A program made the translations under genes and the position numbers. From the NCBI RefSeq assembly GCF_003391395.1, contig NZ_CP024190.1:1364001-1428000 (forward strand): a DNA stretch of 64,000 nt, written 5' to 3'. Positions 1 to 7,724 of the stretch are shown here, piece after piece. The notes beneath the pieces were generated by a model. It did no database searches. It was not told the DNA's origin and saw nothing but the letters and a program-made list of their open reading frames with translations. Origin of the DNA: Mycobacterium marinum. Its GTDB lineage: Bacteria > Actinomycetota > Actinomycetes > Mycobacteriales > Mycobacteriaceae. Each line of letters opens with the position of its first letter. Within the stretch, counting starts at the first letter, position 1.

Positions 1-868
1 TGGCCGGCGGTTCGGCGGAGCGCAGGTGCGGGCAGCACTCTTCGATGAAGCCGCTGATCAGCGCGGTGACGCGGGCCGGCGCCTCGAACATCGGGACGTG
101 TCCCACATTGTCGAGCACGGTGACCCGGTGGTCGTCGGGTAGATGGGTGGTGAAATGGCGGCTGTACCGGGGAGCGGGAATGATGCGGTCCTTCCCGCAG
201 ATCACCAGATGCGCCGGGACGGCATTTTCGGCGAGCTCGCGCAGACCGTGCAGCAGTAGCGCCTTGACCAGCAGCTGAAGGTAGGCGGGGCAGTGCGCGA
301 CGTCATCGATGCAGCCGAGCAGTTCGGCGTCGCTGACGCCGTCGGGCGACGCGCTGATCGCGTAGGTCGCCAACCGGCGGCTAAACGGCAGGCGCATCAC
401 CCGCGGCCCGAGCAGCCAAGCCAGCGCCAACAGCGGGATGCCCATGACGAACTTGATGATCACCTCGAACTTGGCCGGGCTCCACCGCGTCCAGCCACCG
501 GCGGGTGCGATGCCGGTGACACTGCGCGCACGTCCCCGGCGCTCGAGTTCGAATGCGACCCAGCCGCCCAGTGAATTGCCGACGATGTGGGCGCTGTCCC
601 AGCCCAATTCGTCCATCTGACGCTCGACGTGATCGGCCAGCACCGCCGACGACAGGAACCAGGTACCGGCCCGCGGCCCGCCGTTGTGGCTGGCCATGGT
701 CGGGGCAAACACCTCGTAGCGGCCGGTGTCGGCCAATCTCTGGGCCACTTGCTCCCACACCGCCTGGGACAGCAGGAAGGGGTGCAGCAGCAGCACCGGT
801 TCTCCTGAGCCCAAGTGGATTGGCGCACGGGTCGGCGCCGAGGGTGAAGGGCCAAGCAGACGTCTCAT
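1..868 (-). CDS. alpha/beta hydrolase, 3' end beyond the window
   Basis: The protein begins MRRLLGPSPSAP at an ATG whose complement lies at 866-868, and it stays open to base 1, giving about 289 residues without a stop. An alpha/beta-hydrolase fold is indicated by the strand and oxyanion region VLLLHPFLLS (residues 25-34), the nucleophile elbow GNSLGG with Ser99, a later GKDRIIP segment supplying an acidic residue, and GHVPMFEAP supplying the histidine near the C-terminus. The substrate cannot be named. It is divergent from trpS with about 85 bp between the starts. From memory, H37Rv carries this locus as two short genes (Rv3337 and Rv3338); here the frame is intact. Confidence is high for the family and low for the specific function. 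Confidence 0.85.
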   Translation of the reverse strand, partial: MRRLLGPSPSAPTRAPIHLGSGEPVLLLHPFLLSQAVWEQVAQRLADTGRYEVFAPTMASHNGGPRAGTWFLSSAVLADHVERQMDELGWDSAHIVGNSLGGWVAFELERRGRARSVTGIAPAGGWTRWSPAKFEVIIKFVMGIPLLALAWLLGPRVMRLPFSRRLATYAISASPDGVSDAELLGCIDDVAHCPAYLQLLVKALLLHGLRELAENAVPAHLVICGKDRIIPAPRYSRHFTTHLPDDHRVTVLDNVGHVPMFEAPARVTALISGFIEECCPHLRSAEPPA

Positions 869-953
869 ATCACCGACAGTACAAGGTGGTACCGGCGGTA
901 TCGCAAGTGTCTGCGAATCGCCGAAATTTGCGCATGAAAGGATCGGGGACACC

Positions 954-1973
954 ATGAGCACCCCGACCGGATCCCGCCGGATTTTCTCCGGCGTGCAGCC
1001 AACTTCTGACTCACTTCACCTCGGCAATGCGCTGGGCGCCGTCACCCAGTGGGTTGCGCTGCAGGACGACCACGACGCGTTCTTCTGCGTCGTCGACCTG
1101 CATGCGATCACCCTCCCGCAGGATCCCGAGGCGCTGCGGCGCCGCACGCTGGTCACCGCCGCGCAATACCTGGCGCTGGGTATCGATCCCGCTCGCGCCA
1201 CCATCTTTGTGCAAAGCCACGTACCGGCCCACAGCCAGCTGGCCTGGGTGCTGGGCTGCTTCACCGGTTTCGGACAGGCGTCTCGGATGACGCAGTTCAA
1301 AGACAAGTCGACGCGCCAGGGCGCCGATTCCGCGACGGTCGGCCTGTTCACCTACCCGGTGCTGCAGGCCGCTGATGTGCTGGCCTACGACGCGGAGCTG
1401 GTGCCGGTGGGGGAGGACCAACGTCAGCACCTGGAACTGGCGCGCGACATCGCGCAGCGGTTCAACGGGCGCTTCCCGGACACCTTCGTGGTACCCGACG
1501 TCCTCATCCCCAAGATCACCGCTAAGATCTACGACCTGCAGGATCCGACGTCGAAGATGAGCAAGTCGGCCAGCACCGACGCCGGGTTGATCAGCCTGCT
1601 CGACGCGCCGGCGGTGTCGGCCAAGAAGATTCGCTCGGCGGTGACCGACAGCGAACGCGAAATCCGCTACGACCCCGAGGCCAAACCCGGCGTTTCGAAC
1701 CTGCTGAGCATTCAGTCCGCGGTCAGCGGCGTCAGTATCGACACCCTGGTGGACGGCTACGCGGGACGGGGCTACGGCGATCTGAAAAAGGACACCGCCG
1801 AGGCCGTCGTCGCCTACGTCAGCCCGATCAAAGCCCGCGTCGACGAACTCACTGCCGATCTCAGCGAACTCGAGACGGTGCTCGCAGCAGGAGCCGAACG
1901 GGCCCACGACATCGCGAGCAAGACCGTGCAGCGTGTCTACGATCGGTTGGGTTTTCTTCCGCAACGGGGGTAA
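954..1973 (+). CDS. trpS: Tryptophanyl-tRNA synthetase
   Basis: TrpS charges tRNA-Trp with tryptophan using ATP, in the cytoplasm. The 339-aa protein has the class I signature motifs: the HIGH-equivalent HLGN at residues 22-25, within PTSDSLHLGNALG, and KMSKS at residues 201-205. It also has the conserved GEDQRQHLELARD segment that binds tRNA and tryptophan. The ATG at 954 (MSTPTGSRRIFSGVQ) is chosen because the family starts just before the RxFSGxQPT strand; the open frame upstream runs into the divergent hydrolase. The following membrane-protein gene starts only 4 nt after the stop, so the two are probably co-transcribed, as are Rv3336c and Rv3335c in H37Rv. Length is normal for the family. 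Confidence 0.98.
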   Translation: MSTPTGSRRIFSGVQPTSDSLHLGNALGAVTQWVALQDDHDAFFCVVDLHAITLPQDPEALRRRTLVTAAQYLALGIDPARATIFVQSHVPAHSQLAWVLGCFTGFGQASRMTQFKDKSTRQGADSATVGLFTYPVLQAADVLAYDAELVPVGEDQRQHLELARDIAQRFNGRFPDTFVVPDVLIPKITAKIYDLQDPTSKMSKSASTDAGLISLLDAPAVSAKKIRSAVTDSEREIRYDPEAKPGVSNLLSIQSAVSGVSIDTLVDGYAGRGYGDLKKDTAEAVVAYVSPIKARVDELTADLSELETVLAAGAERAHDIASKTVQRVYDRLGFLPQRG

Positions 1974-1977
1974 GTGT

Positions 1978-3006
1978 TTGACCACGACGACTGAGCCGGC
2001 CAAACCAGGAACTTTGGATAGGCTGCGAGCCCGGTATGGGTGGTTCGACCACGCGATGCGCGCCGCCAAGCGATTCAATGAGCAGCGCGGCGGCTTCTTC
2101 GCCGGAGGTCTGACCTACTACACGATTTTCGCGTTGTTTCCTTTGCTGATGGTCGGTTTCGCCATATTCGGCTTCGTGCTGGCCAGCCATCCCGACCTGC
2201 TCGAGACGATTGACGGCAAGATCCGGGAGTCGGTCTCAGGGGCCTTGAGTCAACAGCTGGTCGGGCTGATGAATTCGGCGATCGATGCGCGGGCATCCGT
2301 CGGCCTGATCGGCCTGGCCACCGCGTCATGGGCGGGCTTGACCTGGATGTCGCACCTGCGGGTGGCACTCAGTGAGATGTGGGCTCATCCGGTCCATCGG
2401 GTGGGCTACGTGCGCACCAAGCTCTCCGATCTGACCGCGATGATCGGCACATTCCTGGTGACCATGCTGACCATCGCGCTCACCGCACTGGGCCACCTCA
2501 GGCCGATGGCTACGGTGCTGAGCTGGTTTGGGATACCTGAGCTCCCGATCTTCAACCTGGTCTTCCGGCTGATGTCGATACTGATATCGGTGCTGGTGGC
2601 TTGGTTGATGTTCACCTGGATGATCGCCCGGCTGCCGCGGCAGCCGGGCCGTCTGGGTACCTCGATGCAGGCCGGTCTGATGGCCGCCATCGGATTCGAA
2701 CTGTTCAAACAGGTGGCGTCGATCTACCTGCGAACGGTGCTGCGCAGCCCGGCCGGCGCCGCATTCGGGCCGGTGTTGGGGTTGATGGTGTTTGCCAATG
2801 TCACCGCCTATCTGGTGCTCTTTGCCACCGCGTGGGCGGCCACCAAAGATCCACATTCCGAACATATTGAGCCACCCGGCCCCGCGATCATCAGCCCGCG
2901 CATACAGGTCGAGGAAGGCCTGGGGGTGCGGCAGACGGTGGCCGCGCTGATCGCGGGCGCCGTTGGAGCGCTGACGATATCGCGGCTGTTCCGCCGGCGC
3001 CGCTAG
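1978..3006 (+). CDS. YihY/BrkB family inner-membrane protein (Rv3335c-like)
   Basis: This is a 342-aa polytopic membrane protein of the YihY/virulence-factor-BrkB family, whose molecular function is unsettled. Hydrophobic segments are seen at about residues 40-67 (YYTIFALFPLLMVGFAIFG), 110-130, 150-172, 195-220, 230-250 and 262-290, with a short C-terminal hydrophobic stretch before RLFRRRR. The start is taken as TTG at 1978, reading LTTTTEPAKPG, because it lies just after the trpS stop and is preceded by a G-rich Shine-Dalgarno-like run (GGGGG) 8 nt upstream. An ATG start further in would cut the cytoplasmic N-terminus. The 3' end overlaps nagA convergently by 4 bp, leaving no space for a terminator. 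Confidence 0.85.
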   Translation: MTTTTEPAKPGTLDRLRARYGWFDHAMRAAKRFNEQRGGFFAGGLTYYTIFALFPLLMVGFAIFGFVLASHPDLLETIDGKIRESVSGALSQQLVGLMNSAIDARASVGLIGLATASWAGLTWMSHLRVALSEMWAHPVHRVGYVRTKLSDLTAMIGTFLVTMLTIALTALGHLRPMATVLSWFGIPELPIFNLVFRLMSILISVLVAWLMFTWMIARLPRQPGRLGTSMQAGLMAAIGFELFKQVASIYLRTVLRSPAGAAFGPVLGLMVFANVTAYLVLFATAWAATKDPHSEHIEPPGPAIISPRIQVEEGLGVRQTVAALIAGAVGALTISRLFRRRR

Positions 3007-4169
3007 TCGTCGACGGCCTGCCACTCGCCGTTGGCCATCACCGCGGCCACGCGCAGATCGCGATCGAGCACAACGAGATTGGCGTCAAAGCCGGCCCGCA
3101 GGCTGCCCCGTCGCGCCAGCCCGACGGCACGCGCCGGGGTCGCCGAGGTCATCTGCACCGCGGCGGCCAGCGCCCCGGCATCGAGTGCGGCCCCCGCCCC
3201 AGCCCGAAATGCGGCGCGAAAGAGCCGGTCCATGGTGGCCGTGCTGCCCGCGATCGTCGATGTGCCACGCACCCGCGCCACGTTCGACTCGACCTCAATC
3301 GGCACCGATCCCAGACGATATGTGCCATCGCCACATCCGGCCGCGGCTATCGCGTCGGTGACCAATGCGACCCGGTCGGGGCCGACGGCCTCGATCACGG
3401 CCGCCACCACGGCGGGATGGACGTGTACCCCGTCGGCGATCAATTCGAGCGTCACCGCCGGGTCCTTCAGCAATGCCAGGGCGGGCCCGGGCTCGCGGTG
3501 GCCCAGGGGCGCCATCGCGTTGAACAGGTGAGTGGCGACGGTGGCACCGTGGCCGATGGCCTGGCAGGTCTGCTCGTAGGTCGCATCGGTGTGCCCGAGG
3601 GCCACCACCACATCGGCGGCCAAGAAGCGCCTTATCGTGTCGGCGGATCCGGGCAATTCCGGGGCCAGCGTCACCATGCGGATGGTGCCGTTGGCGGCCG
3701 CCAGCAGCGCATCGATTTCGGCGGGGTCCGGTGCACGCACTTGGGTGTGGTCGTGTGCGCCGCACCGTGCGGGGCTCAGCCAAGGGCCCTCCAGATGAAT
3801 GCCTGCGATGGTGCCCGAGCGGCCTGAGCTGATGGCTTCGGCCAGCCTGGCTACCGCCGAAAGCAGTTGCGCGGGTGCGGCGGTGACCAGACTGGCCAGC
3901 ATGGTCGTGGTGCCGTGGCGCAGGTGAAACTCGCTGGCTTGAAAAAAGGCCCGGCCAACGGCGTCGACGTCGGCGAACGACGCGCCCGCTCCGCCGTGCA
4001 CGTGGATGTCGACGAACCCCGGCACCACGATCGAATCCGGGAAATCGAAGTCGGCCAAAGGCACTGTGCCGGTGCCGCAATCCGCGATTTTGTGGCCCGC
4101 CGTCTGTATCCAGCCGGGTCGGCAAAGTTCTCCGTCGATGACCACAGACCCGGCACAGATGAGGGTCAC
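3003..4169 (-). CDS. nagA: N-acetylglucosamine-6-phosphate deacetylase
   Basis: NagA hydrolyses GlcNAc-6-phosphate to glucosamine-6-phosphate and acetate, feeding amino-sugar catabolism or cell-wall recycling. The 388-aa protein shows the amidohydrolase metal site: HVH at residues 56-58 (DIHVHGGAG), E127 in GIHLEGPWLSP, H193 (LGHTDATY), H214 (THLFNAM) and the catalytic D272 (LVTDAIAAAG). The start is GTG at 4169; its last bases overlap the TGA of sugI (GTGA), which implies translational coupling to the transporter gene. The gene ends 4 bp inside the convergent YihY-type gene. In H37Rv as I recall it, two extra genes (Rv3333c and a MerR gene, Rv3334) lie at this junction; they are absent here. 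Confidence 0.95.
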   Translation of the reverse strand: MTLICAGSVVIDGELCRPGWIQTAGHKIADCGTGTVPLADFDFPDSIVVPGFVDIHVHGGAGASFADVDAVGRAFFQASEFHLRHGTTTMLASLVTAAPAQLLSAVARLAEAISSGRSGTIAGIHLEGPWLSPARCGAHDHTQVRAPDPAEIDALLAAANGTIRMVTLAPELPGSADTIRRFLAADVVVALGHTDATYEQTCQAIGHGATVATHLFNAMAPLGHREPGPALALLKDPAVTLELIADGVHVHPAVVAAVIEAVGPDRVALVTDAIAAAGCGDGTYRLGSVPIEVESNVARVRGTSTIAGSTATMDRLFRAAFRAGAGAALDAGALAAAVQMTSATPARAVGLARRGSLRAGFDANLVVLDRDLRVAAVMANGEWQAVDD

Positions 4170-5515
4170 GGAGCTTCCGTCAGCTTCTCCGGCCAGCGTC
4201 CGCCGTTCTCCCAGAAGTGCCGAATCTCCTCGAGCTGGCGGCCCTTGGTTTCCGGGGCGTAGCGGTAGACGACGCCGAAGGCCACCAGCGCGAGCACCCC
4301 GAATACGGCGAACGCTCCCGAACCGCCGAGCGAATGCAACATGGTGAGGAAGACGGCGGCAACGATCGCATTCGCGATGAGGTTGGCGGTCAGCATGGTG
4401 CTCGACCCGATGGAACGTAGCCGGGTGGGGAAGCTTTCGCTGGCGTATACCCAGCCCAGGGAGCCAAAGCCCATCGTGTAGCCGATGATGAACAGCACTA
4501 TGGCGGCGAACCCCAGCACCGCTCCGCCCAGTCCGCGGGCGAACACGGCCATCAGCGCGACGTCGGCAACGATCATGATGGCGATGCCCGACAACAGGAT
4601 TGGCCGACGGCCCACGCGGTCCACCAGCAGCAGGGAGGTGATCACGGCCGCCACACCGGCGATCTGAACCAGCGCCGGCAATCCCAGGAGGGCGAAATCG
4701 CCAGTGAAGCCCATGGCTTCGAAGATCCGCGGACTGTAGTAGATGATGGCGTTGATCCCGGTGATCTGGATCAAGAAGCCCAGCGTGATCACAAAGATGG
4801 TGGCCCGCAGAAAGGGCGGTCGCAGCATTTCGGACACGCCGCCGCTACCTTCACTCAACGCGGTGCCGATCTCGGCCAGTTCTTCCTCCACATCGGCGGC
4901 GGGGTCCACCCGCAGCAGCGCCGCGCGGGCCTCCTGGATGCGGCCCTTCATCACATACCACCGGGGCGTATCGGGCATGCGGATCAACAAGGGCAGCAAC
5001 AGCATTGCGGGGACGGTGGCCAGTCCCAGCATCCAGCGCCAGCTGTGCGTACCGGCCAGCAGGTACCCGGTGAGATAGCCGACGATGAGTCCGCTGACGG
5101 TGGTGAGTTGGTAGACCGTGAGCAGCGATCCGCGCACCGCGGCCGGAGCGGATTCCGCGACATAGACCGGCACCACGACAATCGAGACGCCGACGGCCAG
5201 ACCCAGCAAGAAGCGCGCCGCCAACAGCATCGGTAGCGACACCGACAGCGAGCCCAGCACCGCGAACATCGTGTAGGCGACGAGCAGCATCACCACCGAC
5301 TTTTTGCGCCCGATCGCATTGGCCAGTACGCCGGCGCCCAGCGCTCCCACGATCTGACCGATCACCACCATCGTGGTCAGCAGCTCCTGCTGGTGGGTGC
5401 TCAGGCCGAATTCTTCGGTGATGAACAGCTGCGCGCCGGCGATGATGGATAGGTCGTATCCGTAGATGAGCCCGACGCTGGCCGCGGTCAGCGCGACCAG
5501 GATGCCCCGTTGCAC
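4166..5515 (-). CDS. sugI: MFS sugar-porter family transporter
   Basis: This 449-aa twelve-helix transporter belongs to the major facilitator sugar-porter family and corresponds to SugI (Rv3331). Diagnostic motifs are GRKK in the loop after helix 2, the helix-4/5 PVYVAESAPAAVRG segment, DRVGRRP in the second half, and the C-terminal PETKGR. The substrate is unknown; coupling to nagA suggests an amino sugar or other hexose, but that is inference. The called start is GTG at 5515, reading VQRGILVAL, which leaves only about four residues before helix 1. A longer N-terminus (MAKQSAPAAANSALLSP) is readable from about 5600 in the neighbouring frame, so an indel between about 5516 and 5560 may have removed the native N-terminus. 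Confidence 0.9.
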   Translation of the reverse strand: MQRGILVALTAASVGLIYGYDLSIIAGAQLFITEEFGLSTHQQELLTTMVVIGQIVGALGAGVLANAIGRKKSVVMLLVAYTMFAVLGSLSVSLPMLLAARFLLGLAVGVSIVVVPVYVAESAPAAVRGSLLTVYQLTTVSGLIVGYLTGYLLAGTHSWRWMLGLATVPAMLLLPLLIRMPDTPRWYVMKGRIQEARAALLRVDPAADVEEELAEIGTALSEGSGGVSEMLRPPFLRATIFVITLGFLIQITGINAIIYYSPRIFEAMGFTGDFALLGLPALVQIAGVAAVITSLLLVDRVGRRPILLSGIAIMIVADVALMAVFARGLGGAVLGFAAIVLFIIGYTMGFGSLGWVYASESFPTRLRSIGSSTMLTANLIANAIVAAVFLTMLHSLGGSGAFAVFGVLALVAFGVVYRYAPETKGRQLEEIRHFWENGGRWPEKLTEAP

Positions 5516-5716
5516 GTCCGTGCTCAGCCGGCTGTGGCCTGGACCGTGGGCGGCTCAGCAACGCTGCCCGGATCGGTGAAAGCAAAGCCGAATTGGCGGC
5601 GGCCGGTGCGGATTGCTTCGCCATCCCGGCTTGAGCCGGCATCCTCGCAAAGGGCAGTCATCCCGATACCGTGACACAGCAGCCGGGGCTAATCAACAAC
5701 CCGTCGGCCGTGAATT

Positions 5717-6964
5717 TCAGTGCTGCGGCCGGTTGTTCAGCGAGCGCGCGACCAGCATCAAACCGAACACGATGATGGCACCGATCACCGCGACACCGAC
5801 TCGCACCGGCAGGGCGTCGGCCGATGACACCAGCCCGGCGGCCTGAGCGTCGGCGAGGCGGCGCGCTTCGGGAGTTTCCTTGGGGGCCACCAGGCTGGGA
5901 TCGGGTTCGATCAGCGAACCGATCTGGGTGCCCTGGGCGGTGCTGAACCCGTAGTCCAGCAGGTGCGCGGCCTGTTCCCAGGGGGCGATCGGCTGGCGAG
6001 TTCCGTGTAGCAGCACCGCGAACAGGCGCCGGCCGTTGTGGTTTGCCGCACCGACGAAGGTCTGGCCGGCGTCATCGGTGTAGCCGGTCTTGCCGCCCAG
6101 CGCGCCCGGGTAGTTGTACAGCAGGTGGTTGTCGTTCTCCAGCTCGTAGCCGGGATGTTCGCCATGGCCGGGGAAGTCAAAGGTGCGGGTCGCGACGATG
6201 TCGGCGAAGATCGGGTTCTGCCAGGCGTAGCGGTAGAACAGGCCGATGTCATAGGCCGAGGTGCTCATGCCGGGCCCGTCCAGGCCTGATGGGGTGGCGA
6301 CGCGGGTGTCGCGGCCACCCAGCTTGGCGGCCAGCATGTTGATCTTTTCCAGCGCCGTCTGCATGCCGCCGAGTTGGATGGCCAGCGCGTGTGCGGCGTC
6401 GTTGCCCGAATGCATCAGCAGACCGTGCAGCAACTGGTTGACGGTGTACATGCCGCCGGCGTTGACGCCGACCTTGGTGCCTTCGGCCGCCGAGTCGTCG
6501 TTGGTTCCGGGCACGGCCTTGTTCTGGTTCAGCTCCTTGATGGAGACCATCGCGACCAGGACCTTGATGATGCTGGCCGGGCGGTGCCGGGCGTGCGGAT
6601 CGCGGGCGGCGATGATGGCGCCGCTATCCAAATCTCCCACCAGCCAGGCTTCGGCGGAGACATCGCCGGGTACCGGCGGGGTGTCCGGCGCCGCAATGAT
6701 CCCGCAGCCTCCCAGCGCGTTGCCGCCGACCGGCGCCGAGGGCACCGCCAGCGGCAGGGGAGGTTCGCCGGCCTGGGGGACCTCCGACGAGTCCACCGCG
6801 GGCGGGGTGGTGACCCGATACGGGCACTCCTGGGCTCCGCTGTTCGCTTCGGCATTGGGCTCGGCCGACGCCGACGGCAGGGCGGCGGGCATGCCGACCA
6901 CAGCCGGCCCGGCCGCCATGAAAACGGCTGCGGCCAGGCACGATGCGGCGCGTAATAGGTACAT
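5717..6964 (-). CDS. dacB1: D-alanyl-D-alanine carboxypeptidase (penicillin-binding protein)
   Basis: DacB1 trims the terminal D-alanine from peptidoglycan pentapeptides on the outer face of the membrane. The 415-aa precursor has an N-terminal signal sequence (MYLLRAASCLAAAVFMAAG, cleavage probably near residue 34), a proline/serine-rich linker, and the three S11-family motifs: SIIK at residues 131-134, SGN at 186-188 and KTG at 292-294. A C-terminal hydrophobic helix (about 386-407) would anchor it in the membrane, as in other type-5 PBPs. The ATG at 6964 is supported by the signal peptide. The upstream spacer to the MerR gene holds a large palindromic operator that overlaps a candidate dacB1 promoter, so joint control with the divergent operon is possible. 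Confidence 0.95.
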   Translation of the reverse strand: MYLLRAASCLAAAVFMAAGPAVVGMPAALPSASAEPNAEANSGAQECPYRVTTPPAVDSSEVPQAGEPPLPLAVPSAPVGGNALGGCGIIAAPDTPPVPGDVSAEAWLVGDLDSGAIIAARDPHARHRPASIIKVLVAMVSIKELNQNKAVPGTNDDSAAEGTKVGVNAGGMYTVNQLLHGLLMHSGNDAAHALAIQLGGMQTALEKINMLAAKLGGRDTRVATPSGLDGPGMSTSAYDIGLFYRYAWQNPIFADIVATRTFDFPGHGEHPGYELENDNHLLYNYPGALGGKTGYTDDAGQTFVGAANHNGRRLFAVLLHGTRQPIAPWEQAAHLLDYGFSTAQGTQIGSLIEPDPSLVAPKETPEARRLADAQAAGLVSSADALPVRVGVAVIGAIIVFGLMLVARSLNNRPQH

Positions 6965-7030
6965 CGTTGTGCAGGTTAGGCGATCGCCGCCTCGATCCGG
7001 GGGAGCCGCGCTGTTACAGGTGTGGCGGAA

Positions 7031-7058
7031 GTTATAAATAGTTATTTGACAGTGTCAG
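7031..7058 (-). promoter_or_regulatory. Candidate dacB1 promoter overlapping the operator
   Basis: Reading leftwards, a -35-like CTGACA (7058-7053) is separated by 16 nt from a -10-like TATAAC (7036-7031). This would give a 5' untranslated region of about 60 nt before the dacB1 ATG at 6964. The -35 box lies inside the left arm of the palindromic operator, so a protein bound there would cover it. The assignment is by motif match only. Confidence 0.4.
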
Positions 7059-7087
7059 AAAACGGTATGACACTGTCAAATAACTAT
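7038..7087. promoter_or_regulatory. 20-bp-arm inverted-repeat operator at the MerR gene start
   Basis: Positions 7038-7057 and 7068-7087 are perfect reverse complements (20 of 20) separated by a 10-nt spacer. Each arm contains the smaller odd-centred palindrome TGACA-G-TGTCA or its complement, so the site looks like two dyads. The right arm runs over the ATG of the MerR gene (7086-7088), which places the site where binding would block transcription or translation of that gene; autoregulation is the natural inference. TTGACA at 7046-7051 is a possible -35, but I cannot find a well-spaced -10 for the rightward operon. Confidence 0.8.
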
Positions 7088-7724
7088 GGAATCGCTACTG
7101 ACTCTCTCCGAATTCGCCGCGGCGGCTGGCTTGGCCGTGCAGGCATCTGGCGCCGTGCCCGACAATCGCCAGGCCAAGCCGATACCGGCGCAACGGATGA
7201 TCCGCTACTACACCGCACGCGGGTTGCTGCCCCGTCCCGGAACCCGTGGACGCGCGCTCACCTATGGCCGGACGCATCTGTTGCGGCTGGTGGCCATCAA
7301 ACGGCTGCAGGGCCAGGGCCTGTCGCTCGGGGAGATCGCCGAGCGGCTGGAGGCGCTGTCACCGGCGGAGCTGGAATCGCTGGCGGCGATCCCGCCCAGC
7401 GCGATGCCGCCCGGCCTGTGCGACCCGGAGACAACCACCGAGTCCAGCCGCGCCGCCGGCCGATTCTGGCGAGAGGTCCCCGAACCCATCGCCACCCAAG
7501 CCGTCGCCGACGGGTCGGCCGAGCATCCGAGCGTCACCGATCTGCGGGCCATCCGGCTCTCCGACACCGTCACATTGCTGATCGACGGCCATGCGTACTC
7601 GTTGCCCGAGTTGGACAGTCTGCGTCGCGCGGCCGCTCCGCTGCTGGATCTGCTCACCGCCACCACCAACGGCGCCGACGGTGCCACCAACGACGCCCAG
7701 GAAAGGATTCGCCATGAGCGTTGA
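7086..7724 (+). CDS. MerR-family transcriptional regulator
   Basis: This 212-aa regulator has the N-terminal MerR winged-helix DNA-binding domain: LLTLSEFAAAAGL (residues 4-16), RMIRYYTARGLLPRPG (about 38-53), then YGRTHLLRLVAIKRLQGQGLSLGEIAERL (about 60-88). An unusual run of about 15 residues (QASGAVPDNRQAKPIP) is inserted before the RYY segment. The C-terminal half carries no recognised metal- or drug-binding cysteine pair, so the signal is unknown. The ATG at 7086 overlaps the right arm of the palindromic operator, and the message may be leaderless. The stop codon lies 11 bp inside the next gene, so MerR and the VIT/VWA protein form one translationally linked operon. H37Rv Rv3334 is also MerR-type, but is shorter and sits elsewhere. 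Confidence 0.9.
   Translation: MESLLTLSEFAAAAGLAVQASGAVPDNRQAKPIPAQRMIRYYTARGLLPRPGTRGRALTYGRTHLLRLVAIKRLQGQGLSLGEIAERLEALSPAELESLAAIPPSAMPPGLCDPETTTESSRAAGRFWREVPEPIATQAVADGSAEHPSVTDLRAIRLSDTVTLLIDGHAYSLPELDSLRRAAAPLLDLLTATTNGADGATNDAQERIRHER

Noticed and set aside
7046..7071. Classical MerR promoter (19-20 bp spacer) within the operator
   Set aside because: TTGACA at 7046 has no -10 at 19-20 bp; the only TATGAC lies 14 bp away, so the usual MerR activation geometry is not seen.
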